This document shows positions 1-8,305 of a DNA stretch of 64,000 bases, one piece after another (the stretch's first letter is position 1; each line of letters starts with the position of its first letter). The stretch lies in assembly GCF_018919215.1 (NCBI RefSeq), contig NZ_JAHLQK010000001.1, positions 1-64,000 on the forward strand, written 5' to 3'. A model generated the notes under the pieces. That model was not told the DNA's origin. It saw only the letters and a list, made by a program, of their open reading frames with translations, and made no database searches. Source of the stretch: Alkaliphilus flagellatus (GTDB lineage Bacteria > Bacillota > Clostridia > Peptostreptococcales > Natronincolaceae). Made by a program: the position numbers and the translations under genes.

Positions 1-64
<64 letters not shown>

Positions 65-68
65 ATTT

Positions 69-143
69 GGCCCCTTGGTCAAGCGGTCAAGACACCGCCC
101 TTTCACGGCGGTAACAGGGGTTCGATTCCCCTAGGGGTCACCA
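69..143 (+). tRNA. tRNA-Glu (TTC)
   Basis: This is a complete cloverleaf. The acceptor stem GGCCCCT pairs with AGGGGTC. The anticodon loop is CTTTCAC with anticodon TTC, inside CCGCC/GGCGG. The T arm is GGGGTTCGATTCCCC and CCA is encoded at 141-143. It sits four bases after tRNA-Met, so the two are probably one transcript. Confidence 0.95.
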
Positions 144-156
144 AAATAATATATAG

Positions 157-212
157 ATAAAGCTGGAGTAGAGTCTACCTTACAATAAGGAAAGTCTTGC
201 TACCAGCTTTAT
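157..212 (+). other. Structured spacer between tRNA-Glu and tRNA-Ser
   Basis: ATAAAGCTGG (157-166) pairs perfectly with CCAGCTTTAT (203-212). The 36-nt interior contains a smaller CCTT/AAGG hairpin at about 178-189. There is no following T-run, so it is not a normal intrinsic terminator. It could be an RNA-processing signal, a small RNA or a tRNA relic; its function is unknown. Confidence 0.45.
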
Positions 213-225
213 TAAGTTTAATAAT

Positions 226-314
226 GGAAAGGTGTCCGAGTGGTCGAAGGAGCTGATCTCGAAAATCAGTGACTCCAAAAGGGGCCGTGGGTTCGAATCC
301 CACCCTTTCCGCCA
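226..314 (+). tRNA. tRNA-Ser (CGA)
   Basis: This is a class II tRNA with a long variable arm (GACTCC...GGGGCC region). The acceptor stem GGAAAGG pairs with CCTTTCC, the anticodon loop is CTCGAAA with anticodon CGA, and the T arm contains GGTTCGAATCC. The discriminator is G311 and CCA is encoded at 312-314. It reads the UCG serine codon, a minor codon in AT-rich genomes. Confidence 0.94.
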
Positions 315-323
315 AAACTATTA

Positions 324-353
324 ACAAGAGATAATATTATCTCTTGTTTTTTT
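324..353 (+). terminator. Intrinsic terminator of the tRNA cluster
   Basis: ACAAGAGATAAT pairs with ATTATCTCTTGT and is followed by a run of T. It closes the tRNA transcript about 10 bases after tRNA-Ser. Confidence 0.88.
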
Positions 354-431
354 ATTATATGGAATAAAAAAACCATAAGCTGGAAAAACTCATTAGATAT
401 ACAAATAAATATATTATAAGGGGTGTAGCTT

Positions 432-1850
432 ATGGTACAAGAAGTCATGAGTAAAGAAAAGGAGCTTATTTCTTTAGATCAAGCTTTAAATCTGGAACAG
501 AAAGATATTGAAGAAAATTATCGACAACATATTAATTTGCATTTAACTAGACTTTTAAAAATGTTAGGTTTTAATAAAACTTTTGTAAGGGCAAAAGATA
601 TGATAGTTTGGGACAAAAATGGAGAAGAGTATTTAGATTTTCTTGGTGCCTACGGTGCTTTAAATATTGGTCATAACAACGATACAGTAATTAATGCTTT
701 GAATAGTATAAGTCATCTACCCAATTTATTACAATCTGGAATGCATAGCTTACCAAGTGTTTTAGCACGAAATCTAGCTAAGATAACACCTGGAGATTTA
801 AAGTATACTTTTTTCTGTAATAGTGGTGCAGAGGCTGTAGAAGGAGCATTAAAATTAGCTAAGATTGCAACTGAAAAATCTAGAATTATTTATTGTAAAG
901 GGGCATTTCATGGTAAATCAATGGGAGCTTTATCTGTTACTGGAAGAAATAAATATAAAAAATACTTTGGTCCGATGGTTCCATTGGCAGTAGAGGTGCC
1001 TTATGGCGATATTAATGAACTTAAACTTGTATTAGAAAAATATGATGATATAGCAGCATTTATTGTTGAGCCTATACAAGGAGAGGGTGGAATTATTGTT
1101 CCACCAATTGGATACTTAAGAAAGGCAAAAGATATTTGCTCACAATATGGCGTGCTCTTAATTGCAGATGAAATACAAACGGGCTTTGGAAGAACAGGAT
1201 ATTGGTTTGCATGTGAGGCCGAAGGGGTGGTACCAGATATTATGTGTATGGCTAAGTCTTTAGGAGGAGGTATTATCCCAATAGGAGCCTATATTGCAAA
1301 TGAGGATGTATGGAAAAGAGGATACGGAACTATGGATAGATGTTTGCTTCATACTTCCACATTTGGTGGCAATACATGGGCATCGGCAGCAGGTATTTCT
1401 ACTATAGAATTTATTGCGGAGAATAACTTAGAAAACGAAGCTTTGGAAAAAGGAAATTATATAATTGGTAAGTTACTAAGATTAAAGGATAAGTATCCTT
1501 TACTAAAGGAAGTAAGAGGAAGAGGTCTAATGATTGGATTGGAGTTTGACACTATGAATATACCTCTAATAGATCGAGTAATTACTAACAATACAAGAGA
1601 ATTAGTTGATGAATATACTGGAGGCATAGTAGCTAGCGAGTTAATTAATAATTATAATATTATCACTGCTTATACTTTGAATAATCCGAATGTAATTAGA
1701 ATTGAACCACCTTTAACGGTTACATATGAGCAATTAGATAAGTTTGCTAGTTCATTAGAAGAAATATTGATGAAAAACAGAAGTATTGGAACCATAGCAC
1801 TAAATAATACTAAAAATCTAATTAAATCTGTTTTTAATGGAAGGAGATAA
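432..1850 (+). CDS. Class III PLP-dependent aminotransferase
   Basis: The 472-residue protein is a fold-type I, class III (ornithine/putrescine/GABA-like) aminotransferase. Visible marks are SGAEAVE (131-137), the DEIQTGFGRTG block (246-256) with the PLP-contacting Asp, and the Schiff-base lysine at about K275 in AKSLGGG. The N-terminal extension of about 40 residues and the overall pattern resemble putrescine-type aminotransferases, which act on terminal amines or aldehydes. ATG 432 follows AAGGGGTG at a suitable distance; ATG 447 is an alternative. The next gene begins five bases after the stop and encodes an acyl-reductase-like protein, which suggests the two act on one substrate, perhaps aminating its aldehyde product. 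The substrate is inferred, not shown. Confidence 0.9.
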   Translation: MVQEVMSKEKELISLDQALNLEQKDIEENYRQHINLHLTRLLKMLGFNKTFVRAKDMIVWDKNGEEYLDFLGAYGALNIGHNNDTVINALNSISHLPNLLQSGMHSLPSVLARNLAKITPGDLKYTFFCNSGAEAVEGALKLAKIATEKSRIIYCKGAFHGKSMGALSVTGRNKYKKYFGPMVPLAVEVPYGDINELKLVLEKYDDIAAFIVEPIQGEGGIIVPPIGYLRKAKDICSQYGVLLIADEIQTGFGRTGYWFACEAEGVVPDIMCMAKSLGGGIIPIGAYIANEDVWKRGYGTMDRCLLHTSTFGGNTWASAAGISTIEFIAENNLENEALEKGNYIIGKLLRLKDKYPLLKEVRGRGLMIGLEFDTMNIPLIDRVITNNTRELVDEYTGGIVASELINNYNIITAYTLNNPNVIRIEPPLTVTYEQLDKFASSLEEILMKNRSIGTIALNNTKNLIKSVFNGRR

Positions 1851-1854
1851 TAAT

Positions 1855-2937
1855 ATGAACAGATTCGCATTTTTAATCCATCCTATAGAAATAGATGATA
1901 TTTATAGAAAATATAAATATCTAAAGATACTACCAAAAATGATGGTTGAAAAAATAGTTAGTAATGTATCGCCTTCAGTTACCTCAAAGATCACAGATAT
2001 AAAAAGTGAATCTCAAGAAGCTGAAGGGTGGTTTATTGGTATACCATTAACTTCTAATATGATGGTGAATATGCAATATCAGTATGTCCTTAAAAAGATA
2101 ATTGACTCAGGAAGAATAGCTGAAAAATTAGGTGCAAGAATACTAGGGTTAGGAGCATATACATCCGTTGTAGGAGATGCGGGAGTTACAGTTGCTAAAA
2201 ACTTAAACATTGCTGTAACTACTGGGAATACTTATACAGTGGCCGCTGCTTTTGAAGCTACTAGGAAGGCATGTAATTTATTAGGGAAAAATTTACAAGA
2301 GAGTGAAGTTGCTATTGTAGGCGCTACAGGTTCTATAGGAAAGGTTTGTGCTGAACTAGCATGTAGAGAAGCGAAAAAGGTTATTTTAGTAGGTAGAAAT
2401 ATACAGAGACTTATTGAGATTAAGCTGGAACTTAATCAAAAGTATGGCTATAGGGTAGAAGTAGAGTGCTGCACTAATGTAAGTAATGGTATTGAGAATG
2501 CAGATGTAGTTATTACTGTAACCAGTAGTGTTGATGATGTTATTAAGGCAGAATATATTAAAAGTGGTGCTGTTGTTTGCGATGTAGCTAGACCAAGAGA
2601 TGTTTCGAAGTTAGTACAAGAAAAGCGTAAAGATGTGCTAGTTATAGAAGGTGGAGTAATTGAAGTTCCTAAAGAAGTAAATTTTAATTTTAATTTTGGA
2701 TTTCCTGAAGGACTATGTTATGCATGTATGGCTGAAACAATGATTTTAGCTTTAGAAGGTAAATATGAAAATTTTAGTTTAGGCAGAGAAATGCAAATTG
2801 AAAAGGTAGATGAAATAAATAAGTTAGCGAAAAAACATGGTTTTAAGGTTGCTGGGCTTAGAAGTTTTGAAAAAGTAATAGACGAAAAACATATCGAAAG
2901 TGTTATTAAGAACATGAAAAAAGCACATAGTATATAG
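1855..2937 (+). CDS. Acyl-ACP-reductase-like (AAR family) Rossmann dehydrogenase
   Basis: This 360-residue protein aligns by eye along its whole length with cyanobacterial long-chain acyl-ACP reductase, which makes fatty aldehydes. Shared features are LGAYTS near 100, TTGNTYT near 124, the dinucleotide site VGATGSIG at 155-162, GRN after the second strand, GGVIE near 266, and ACMAETMILALEG. The Cys in ACMAE (about C291) sits where the AAR catalytic cysteine lies. I chose ATG 1855 because AAGGAG lies 9-10 bases upstream and overlaps the end of the aminotransferase gene, indicating translational coupling. Many relatives are annotated only as shikimate-dehydrogenase-like proteins. Aldehyde formation from an acyl-ACP or acyl-CoA is inferred from family and the conserved cysteine. 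Confidence 0.8.
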   Translation: MNRFAFLIHPIEIDDIYRKYKYLKILPKMMVEKIVSNVSPSVTSKITDIKSESQEAEGWFIGIPLTSNMMVNMQYQYVLKKIIDSGRIAEKLGARILGLGAYTSVVGDAGVTVAKNLNIAVTTGNTYTVAAAFEATRKACNLLGKNLQESEVAIVGATGSIGKVCAELACREAKKVILVGRNIQRLIEIKLELNQKYGYRVEVECCTNVSNGIENADVVITVTSSVDDVIKAEYIKSGAVVCDVARPRDVSKLVQEKRKDVLVIEGGVIEVPKEVNFNFNFGFPEGLCYACMAETMILALEGKYENFSLGREMQIEKVDEINKLAKKHGFKVAGLRSFEKVIDEKHIESVIKNMKKAHSI

Positions 2938-3003
2938 TTAAGAACTTTTCTTCTCCCATTGAATAATATAGATAATAACATAAGTGTTTTGGGAGGAGAA
3001 ATT

Positions 3004-3165
3004 ATGATTATTAAAAATAAAAAAACTAAAAGTAGCTTATTATTTTTCTTTTTACTCTTGGCTGTAGTATTTATGAAAAGTGGTTTGTTTGACAAAGATG
3101 ATACTAGCTTATTATTTTTCTATTTATTATTAGTTGTTCTATTTTGTGGATTCTATTCTAGATAA
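3004..3165 (+). CDS. Small two-helix membrane protein, unknown function
   Basis: A 53-residue ORF with a very strong site (GGGAGGAG) seven bases before ATG 3004. The product has a basic N-terminus (KNKKTK), a hydrophobic stretch (SLLFFFLLLAVVFM), a charged turn (DKDD) and a second hydrophobic stretch. That predicts two membrane segments with both ends inside. It is the last gene before a terminator that begins at its stop codon. I do not recognise the family. Confidence 0.65.
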   Translation: MIIKNKKTKSSLLFFFLLLAVVFMKSGLFDKDDTSLLFFYLLLVVLFCGFYSR

Positions 3166-3191
3166 ATCAGGTTAGAACACCTGATTTTTTT
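3165..3191 (+). terminator. Intrinsic terminator
   Basis: AATCAGGT pairs with ACCTGATT and is followed by TTTTTTTG. It lies immediately after the small membrane protein. Confidence 0.88.
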
Positions 3192-3279
3192 GTAAAATAA
3201 CTTGTTTACCATAAATATTTGATATAATAGTAATTGTTAATAGGGAATAACTATAAAACAAAGATAGTTTGATTTTAAC

Positions 3280-3479
3280 ATGGGCAATTACATGAATGTA
3301 TTTGAGAAAAATAGTAATAAAGTTAATTTTAAGGATATAGTCTTAATTTATAAGGGGCACCTGGTAAAATGGCATTCCTGCTATCCTATGATTTAACTGA
3401 TGGAAGCCATGCACAGTTTGTAAGTATTAAAAACAAAAAAACTAAGTGTTATTTGTTAGGTGAAGGACTAAATGTTTGA
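3280..3479 (+). pseudogene. Possible frameshifted small gene
   Basis: A 38-codon frame (ATG 3280 to TAA 3394-3396) ends shortly after a GGGG tract at about 3355-3358. A second frame (ATG 3369, stop TGA 3477-3479) continues with protein-like composition: MAFLLSYDLTDGSHAQ and onward. Adding one G in the tract would join both into a single protein of about 65 residues. It could be a decayed gene, a sequencing error or chance. No family is recognised. The rest of the 3.19-3.69 kb stretch is AT-rich with no other supported feature. Confidence 0.3.
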
Positions 3480-3694
3480 CTTTATTAGAACTTAACAACA
3501 GTTTTAGGAATTTTTATTTGATTTCTAATCATATTTTATGCTGACATATCATATTATATTAAGGCCATGAAATTATAATATTATAGGACTGTAGAATGAC
3601 TTGCTTACAATACTATATTATTTACTTGCATTTTTTGGTATTTGTTATATTATTTAAGTATGTTTAGATACTGGAAATTAGGAGGAAGTATCAT

Positions 3695-3841
3695 ATGAAT
3701 ATGTTAAGAGAAGATATTATAGAGATATGTAAGGATTTTATTGAGATTGTAAACATATTATATAAGAATGGGCAAATAACCTATGAGCAATATGTTGAGA
3801 TGACTAAACTAAAATTTGATTATATAAATAATGTAGAATAA
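3695..3841 (+). CDS. Conserved-looking 48-residue hypothetical protein
   Basis: ATG 3695 is preceded by GGAGGA with nine-base spacing. The 48-residue product is acidic and helical (NMLREDIIEICKDF, then a turn NGQIT and a second helix), suggesting a small two-helix soluble protein. A long perfect inverted repeat follows its stop. The function is not recognised. Confidence 0.6.
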   Translation: MNMLREDIIEICKDFIEIVNILYKNGQITYEQYVEMTKLKFDYINNVE

Positions 3842-3869
3842 ACTTATAATTTTCTTTAAAATGATTATA

Positions 3870-3910
3870 ACTAGAAAGTAGGATTCTTAAGAATCCTACT
3901 TTCTAGTTTG
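3870..3910 (+). terminator. Long bidirectional hairpin
   Basis: A perfect 17-bp stem, ACTAGAAAGTAGGATTC with its complement around a TTAA loop, ends at 3907 and is followed by a weak T-rich tail (TTGTATTTTATT). It most likely ends the small gene upstream and insulates cdaA. Confidence 0.7.
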
Positions 3911-4030
3911 TATTTTATTAATTACCATTTCTTTTTTTATAAAATTAGGATAATATAATATTATGAGTAAAATATAAAAATAAGGATTTATATCTTAATA
4001 TATAAAATTCAAGACAAGAGGGTGTTTTGA

Positions 4031-4858
4031 GTGGAACAAGTTATAGAGTTATTTAGAAATATAAGTATAAGAGATGTAGCAGATATGGTTATAGTTGCCT
4101 TTGTTTTTTATAAACTGTATATGCTTATTCGAGAAACAAGAGCAGAACAGCTTATAAAAGGAATATTAGTATTATTAATTGCCACGCCATTAAGTGGATG
4201 GCTTCAACTACATGTAATTAATTGGATTTTAAAAAACACAATGACTGTAGGATTTATTGCTCTACTTATTGTATTTCAACCGGAATTAAGAAGAGCTCTT
4301 GAATATATAGGTAGGACAAAATTTTTAACAAAATCCATAGTTGATATAGAAGAGGAAGAAATAAAAAATACGGTAGGGGAATTGGTAGATGCTGTAGGAT
4401 CCCTTTCGAGACAAAAAATTGGTGCTCTTATTGTTATTGAAAGAGAAACAGGGCTAAGTGAAGTGGTTGAAACTGGAACACAAATTGGTGGTAGAATTTC
4501 CAGTGGATTACTCATAAATATTTTTATTCCAAATACTCCTTTACATGATGGAGCTGTGGTTATTAGAAAGAGTCAAATATTAGCTGCAGGTTGTTTACTT
4601 CCCTTAACCGACAATCCGAATATCAGTAAAGCTTTAGGCACAAGACATAGGGCTGCTATAGGTATTACCGAAAGATCGGATTCCATGGTAGTTATTGTTT
4701 CAGAAGAAACTGGAGTTATTTCAGTTGCAGAAAACGGGAAGCTTAAAAGATTTCTTGATACTAAAAAATTGTCTGACATATTACTTCAAAGCTATAAGGC
4801 GGAAGAAAATCGTCAGTGGCAATTTTTAAAGATGAAATGGAGGCATAAGGATGAATAA
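4031..4858 (+). CDS. cdaA: Diadenylate cyclase CdaA
   Basis: A 275-residue membrane enzyme that makes cyclic di-AMP from two ATP. Three hydrophobic segments occupy about residues 15-90, then comes the DAC domain with LHDGA (DGA at 173-175) and GTRHRAA (RHR at 205-207), the two catalytic signatures. The start is GTG 4031 after AAGAGGGTG. The downstream cdaR overlaps by eight bases. In Firmicutes the usual order is cdaA-cdaR-glmM; here glmM lies 8 kb away. Cyclic di-AMP controls potassium, osmolyte and cell-wall homeostasis. Confidence 0.96.
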   Translation: MEQVIELFRNISIRDVADMVIVAFVFYKLYMLIRETRAEQLIKGILVLLIATPLSGWLQLHVINWILKNTMTVGFIALLIVFQPELRRALEYIGRTKFLTKSIVDIEEEEIKNTVGELVDAVGSLSRQKIGALIVIERETGLSEVVETGTQIGGRISSGLLINIFIPNTPLHDGAVVIRKSQILAAGCLLPLTDNPNISKALGTRHRAAIGITERSDSMVVIVSEETGVISVAENGKLKRFLDTKKLSDILLQSYKAEENRQWQFLKMKWRHKDE

Positions 4859-6074
4859 AACAGGTATTAGAAATTTGGCACCTAAGATTATTTCTATTCT
4901 TTTTGCTCTTGTTTTATGGGTTTATGTAATGAGTGTAATTAATCCAAGGGTTAGTCGTGATTTAGTAAACGTACCGGTAAAACTTGTAAATTTAGAAGAA
5001 CTTAAAGCACAAGGCCTTGTACTTGTTGGCAGTGAGGATTTTAGAGTGAGGGTAAGATTAACTGGACGGAGAGATGAGGTATTTAAAATATCTCCAGAGC
5101 AAATTCAAATAAAAGCAGATTTAAGGGGCTATAAGTTAGGAGTAAACAATGTTCCTTTAGAGATTTCTGCTCCAAATAATATAGGGATAGATGTGAGCCC
5201 AAGATTTATTCGTGTAGAATTAGAAGAGATTACAAAGAAACAAAGAGATGTAAAGGTTTTAATTACTGGTAGTCCTAAGAAAAACTATGTTGTAGGAAAT
5301 CTAGACTATAAACCTACAGCAATATGGATTGAAGGGCCTGAAAGCTACGTTAATTCTGTGGAAAATGTAGTTGCAAAGTTAGATGTTACTGGAGAAACAA
5401 AAAATCTTTTATTAAGTTTACCATTAAAGCCGGTTAACAGTAGAGGAGAAGAAGTGCCAGGTGTGGAGGTTAAAACTGCCTATGTAGATGTATCTTTATC
5501 CATTGACTTATTAAAATCTGTACCGATTAAACCAGATTTGCAAGTTACTACAGGAGATGGACATGTAATTAGTAATGTAGAAATTAATCCAAAGGAAGTT
5601 ATACTAAAGGGACAAGAAGAAATTCTTAAAGGAATTACTGAAATTACAACCGATATAGTTCAAGTTGAAAACTTGACTACCGATCAAGTAATAGAAACAA
5701 AACTAAAGCTACCTCAAGGAGTAACTTTGCAAGAGGAAGTACCTATTACTGTTAGTATATCTTTACAAAAAGTAGAGGAAGAGACCTATAAGATTCCTAA
5801 AGATAAAATAATATTTAATAATTTGAATGAAAAACTTAAAGTTGATAAAAATAATATTCCTGAAAGTGTAGATGTAAAAGTCGTAGCTTTAAGAAGTGTA
5901 TTAGATAGTATTAAAGAAAGTGATATTAGTATAGAAGTGGACTTAAAGGAATTGACTGCAAATGAATATACAATTGAACCGGTGGTACAACTTCCTTTTA
6001 CTATTGAAAAGGATGTGAAGGAACTGCAGTTAAACCCAGAAACTATTAATATAAAACTCGTTGAAAAAAAATAA
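4851..6074 (+). CDS. cdaR: CdaR, YbbR-domain regulator of CdaA
   Basis: A 407-residue protein with one N-terminal membrane anchor (about residues 10-30, PKIISILFALVLWVYVMSV) followed by extracellular repeats of about 85 residues of the YbbR type, four in my reading. Each contains VPV/VNVPL-like strands. It binds CdaA and modulates cyclic di-AMP synthesis. The start ATG lies inside the end of cdaA, which implies coupled translation. The length is normal for the family. Confidence 0.93.
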   Translation: MNKTGIRNLAPKIISILFALVLWVYVMSVINPRVSRDLVNVPVKLVNLEELKAQGLVLVGSEDFRVRVRLTGRRDEVFKISPEQIQIKADLRGYKLGVNNVPLEISAPNNIGIDVSPRFIRVELEEITKKQRDVKVLITGSPKKNYVVGNLDYKPTAIWIEGPESYVNSVENVVAKLDVTGETKNLLLSLPLKPVNSRGEEVPGVEVKTAYVDVSLSIDLLKSVPIKPDLQVTTGDGHVISNVEINPKEVILKGQEEILKGITEITTDIVQVENLTTDQVIETKLKLPQGVTLQEEVPITVSISLQKVEEETYKIPKDKIIFNNLNEKLKVDKNNIPESVDVKVVALRSVLDSIKESDISIEVDLKELTANEYTIEPVVQLPFTIEKDVKELQLNPETINIKLVEKK

Positions 6075-6095
6075 TAAAAAAGCTAGTATATGAAG

Positions 6096-6124
6096 ACCGG
6101 ATAACTAAAGAGTATCCGGTTTCC
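6096..6124 (+). terminator. Weak hairpin after cdaR
   Basis: ACCGGATA pairs with TATCCGGT, followed only by TTTCC. It may partly terminate the cdaA-cdaR message ahead of the regulator gene. Confidence 0.45.
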
Positions 6125-6158
6125 TCACAGTATAGGAAGGTATAGTCAATAGGGTATT

Positions 6159-6172
6159 ATCAGACGACTTTT
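6159..6172 (+). repeat. 14-bp direct repeat, left copy
   Basis: ATCAGACGACTTTT here recurs exactly at 13866-13879. The two copies bracket the regulator-ptb-buk-oxidoreductase block that separates cdaR from glmM. This is consistent with an insertion scar or recombination site, though no mobility gene is present. Confidence 0.55.
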
Positions 6173-6193
6173 AGGAAAGAAGAAGGTGATAGT

Positions 6194-7918
6194 ATGTTAA
6201 AGGAGATAGATGTTATTTTAAATAGCACCCACGATGCCACTATTGCTGTAGATATGAATGGTAACATTACATTATTTAATAAAGCAGCAGAGAAAATTCT
6301 AGGTTTTAATGAAAAAGATGTATTAGGTAAACATATAGAAGAAATCCTTCCAAGCACAAGACTTCCTTATATATTAGAAACAGGCGAATCAGAGCTTAAT
6401 CGTAGACAAATTGTTTCAGATATATCAATAATTACTAGCAGAATGCCTGTAAAGGATGAACAAGGCAATACTATTGGAGCTGTGGCAGTATTTAGGGATA
6501 TTAGTGAAATAATGGATTTAAATGATGAAATTTATAAGTTGAAAGAGATGCAAAGCTTATTAGAGGGAATTTTTCATTCTACTCAAGATGCCATTTCAGT
6601 TTGTGATGAGAATGGAATAGGAGTTTTAATTAATCCTGCCTACACTCAACTAATTGGACTTTCAGAAAAGGATATTATAGGAAAGCCTGCAACTACGGAT
6701 ATTGTCAAAGGTGAAAGTGTCCATATGAAGGTCCTTAGAACAAAAAAACCCGTAAAGGATGTTAGGTTAAAGGTAGGTCCACGTAACAAAGAAGTAGTGG
6801 CAGGTGCAGCTCCTATTATTGTAGACGGCGTGCTAAAAGGTAGTGTCGGTGTACTCCATGATCTAACTGAAATCAAAAGGTTGAATAGCGAGTTAATGCA
6901 GGCAAAACAAATTATACGCAACCTAGAAGCAAAGTATACATTTGATGATATTATTGGTAATGATGAACTTATGATTACTGCTATGCAAAAGGCAAAGCAG
7001 GCAGCATTAACGCCAGCTACAGTATTATTAAGAGGTGAGAGTGGAACTGGGAAAGAACTTTTTGCCCATGCAATTCATAATCTATCCTATAGAAAGTACA
7101 ATCAGTTTGTTAGAGTAAACTGCGCAGCTATTAGTGAGAACCTATTGGAGAGTGAGCTTTTTGGTTATGAGGAGGGGGCATTTACTGGAGCTCTTAAGGG
7201 AGGAAAAATTGGACTTTTTGAACAGGCTCATGGTGGAACTATTTTCTTAGATGAAATTGGCGAAATTCCACTGAGTACTCAAGTTAAGCTATTACGAGTA
7301 TTACAGGAGAAAGAAATAGTTAGGGTAGGTGGCACCAATCATATCAATATAGATGTCCGTGTAATTACCGCTACTAATGCTCCTTTAGAAAGGGCAATAG
7401 AGGAAGGTAGATTTAGAGAGGATCTTTATTATAGATTAAATGTATTACCAATTCATATTCCACCTCTAAGAAAACGGAAAAATGATTTTTATCACTTGAT
7501 ATTACATTTAATAAAAAAGTTTAATCAGGAGTATGGTAGAAGTGTAGAAGAAATAGATATAGAAGCTTTAAATAAGCTTAAAACTTATGATTGGCCAGGT
7601 AATGTAAGGGAGTTACAAAATATTATTGGACGATCTATGATAAATATGAAATATAGTGAAACTATAATCAAAGAAGAACATCTTCCAAAACTTTTTTATA
7701 ATGATAGGTTACAATTTAATAAAGATAGTAGAATTAGTAGCCGTATAAAATATGAGAATAATGAAGGACTAAAGGAAATAATGGATCGTTTAGAAAGAGA
7801 AGTAATTATAAGTGCGTTAAAGAGGAATAATGGTAATCGTACTGTTACCGCTAGGGAATTACAAGTTTCAGTACGAAATTTATATTATAAAATTGAGAAA
7901 TATGCTATAGAAATATAA
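6194..7918 (+). CDS. PAS-PAS sigma-54-dependent activator
   Basis: A 574-residue enhancer-binding protein. Two PAS domains lie at about 1-105 and 118-230, then the AAA+ domain with Walker A GESGTGKE (281-288), the sigma-54 contact loop GAFTGA (328-333) and Walker B FLDEIGE (351-357). A Fis-type helix-turn-helix ends the protein (NRTVTARELQVSVRNLYYKI). It lacks a receiver domain, so it probably senses a small ligand or redox state through PAS. Directly downstream are paired palindromes and a -24/-12 promoter in front of ptb, making that operon the obvious target. Confidence 0.93.
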   Translation: MLKEIDVILNSTHDATIAVDMNGNITLFNKAAEKILGFNEKDVLGKHIEEILPSTRLPYILETGESELNRRQIVSDISIITSRMPVKDEQGNTIGAVAVFRDISEIMDLNDEIYKLKEMQSLLEGIFHSTQDAISVCDENGIGVLINPAYTQLIGLSEKDIIGKPATTDIVKGESVHMKVLRTKKPVKDVRLKVGPRNKEVVAGAAPIIVDGVLKGSVGVLHDLTEIKRLNSELMQAKQIIRNLEAKYTFDDIIGNDELMITAMQKAKQAALTPATVLLRGESGTGKELFAHAIHNLSYRKYNQFVRVNCAAISENLLESELFGYEEGAFTGALKGGKIGLFEQAHGGTIFLDEIGEIPLSTQVKLLRVLQEKEIVRVGGTNHINIDVRVITATNAPLERAIEEGRFREDLYYRLNVLPIHIPPLRKRKNDFYHLILHLIKKFNQEYGRSVEEIDIEALNKLKTYDWPGNVRELQNIIGRSMINMKYSETIIKEEHLPKLFYNDRLQFNKDSRISSRIKYENNEGLKEIMDRLEREVIISALKRNNGNRTVTARELQVSVRNLYYKIEKYAIEI

Positions 7919-7926
7919 AAGTGAAA

Positions 7927-7973
7927 TATATTGCATGGTATCGTGCAATATATTTCATGCAATTAATTGCATG
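7927..7973 (+). promoter_or_regulatory. Paired palindromic upstream activator sites
   Basis: Site 1 (7927-7952) has TATATTGCA facing TGCAATATA. Site 2 (7956-7973) is the perfect palindrome CATGCAATTAATTGCATG. Their centres are 25 bp apart and both use the half-site TTGCAYG. They lie about 110-150 bp upstream of the sigma-54 promoter, the usual place for an enhancer-binding protein. Site 1 could also act as a hairpin ending the regulator mRNA. Confidence 0.68.
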
Positions 7974-8074
7974 ATTGTATAAAATTTAAAAAAAATTCTA
8001 GATTTAAATATATAACACACTATCCTATGCTTCAAATTTCGACAAAGGATAATTATTATTTTTTAACAGTGGAT

Positions 8075-8091
8075 TTGGCATAAGTTTTGCA
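8075..8091 (+). promoter_or_regulatory. Sigma-54 (-24/-12) promoter of ptb operon
   Basis: TTGGCATAAGTTTTGCA has GG and GC elements separated by exactly ten bases, matching the TGGCAC-N5-TTGCW consensus. Transcription would start near 8102, leaving a leader of about 200 nt before ptb. The rest of the 387-base gap between the regulator and ptb is AT-rich, with no other recognised feature. Confidence 0.85.
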
Positions 8092-8305
8092 CGTTAAAAT
8101 ATATGGAGAAAATAGTCGTATAATGATACAATTATAATATTGACTTCTATAGTATTTAAAATTTATGCTAACTTTTAAGTGCTTAGAATCTAGCAATGGA
8201 AATTTAATTAGATAATATATTAGCCATAATTATGGCTTAATTAATATGCAACTTATTATTTGTATATTAAAATATAAAAACATGTGAATAAGAGGTGAAG
8301 CTGTT

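Noticed and set aside
3361-3385. TGGCATTCCTGCTAT as a sigma-54 promoter
   Set aside because: GG and GC are only seven bases apart instead of ten, and the match lies inside a possible coding remnant.
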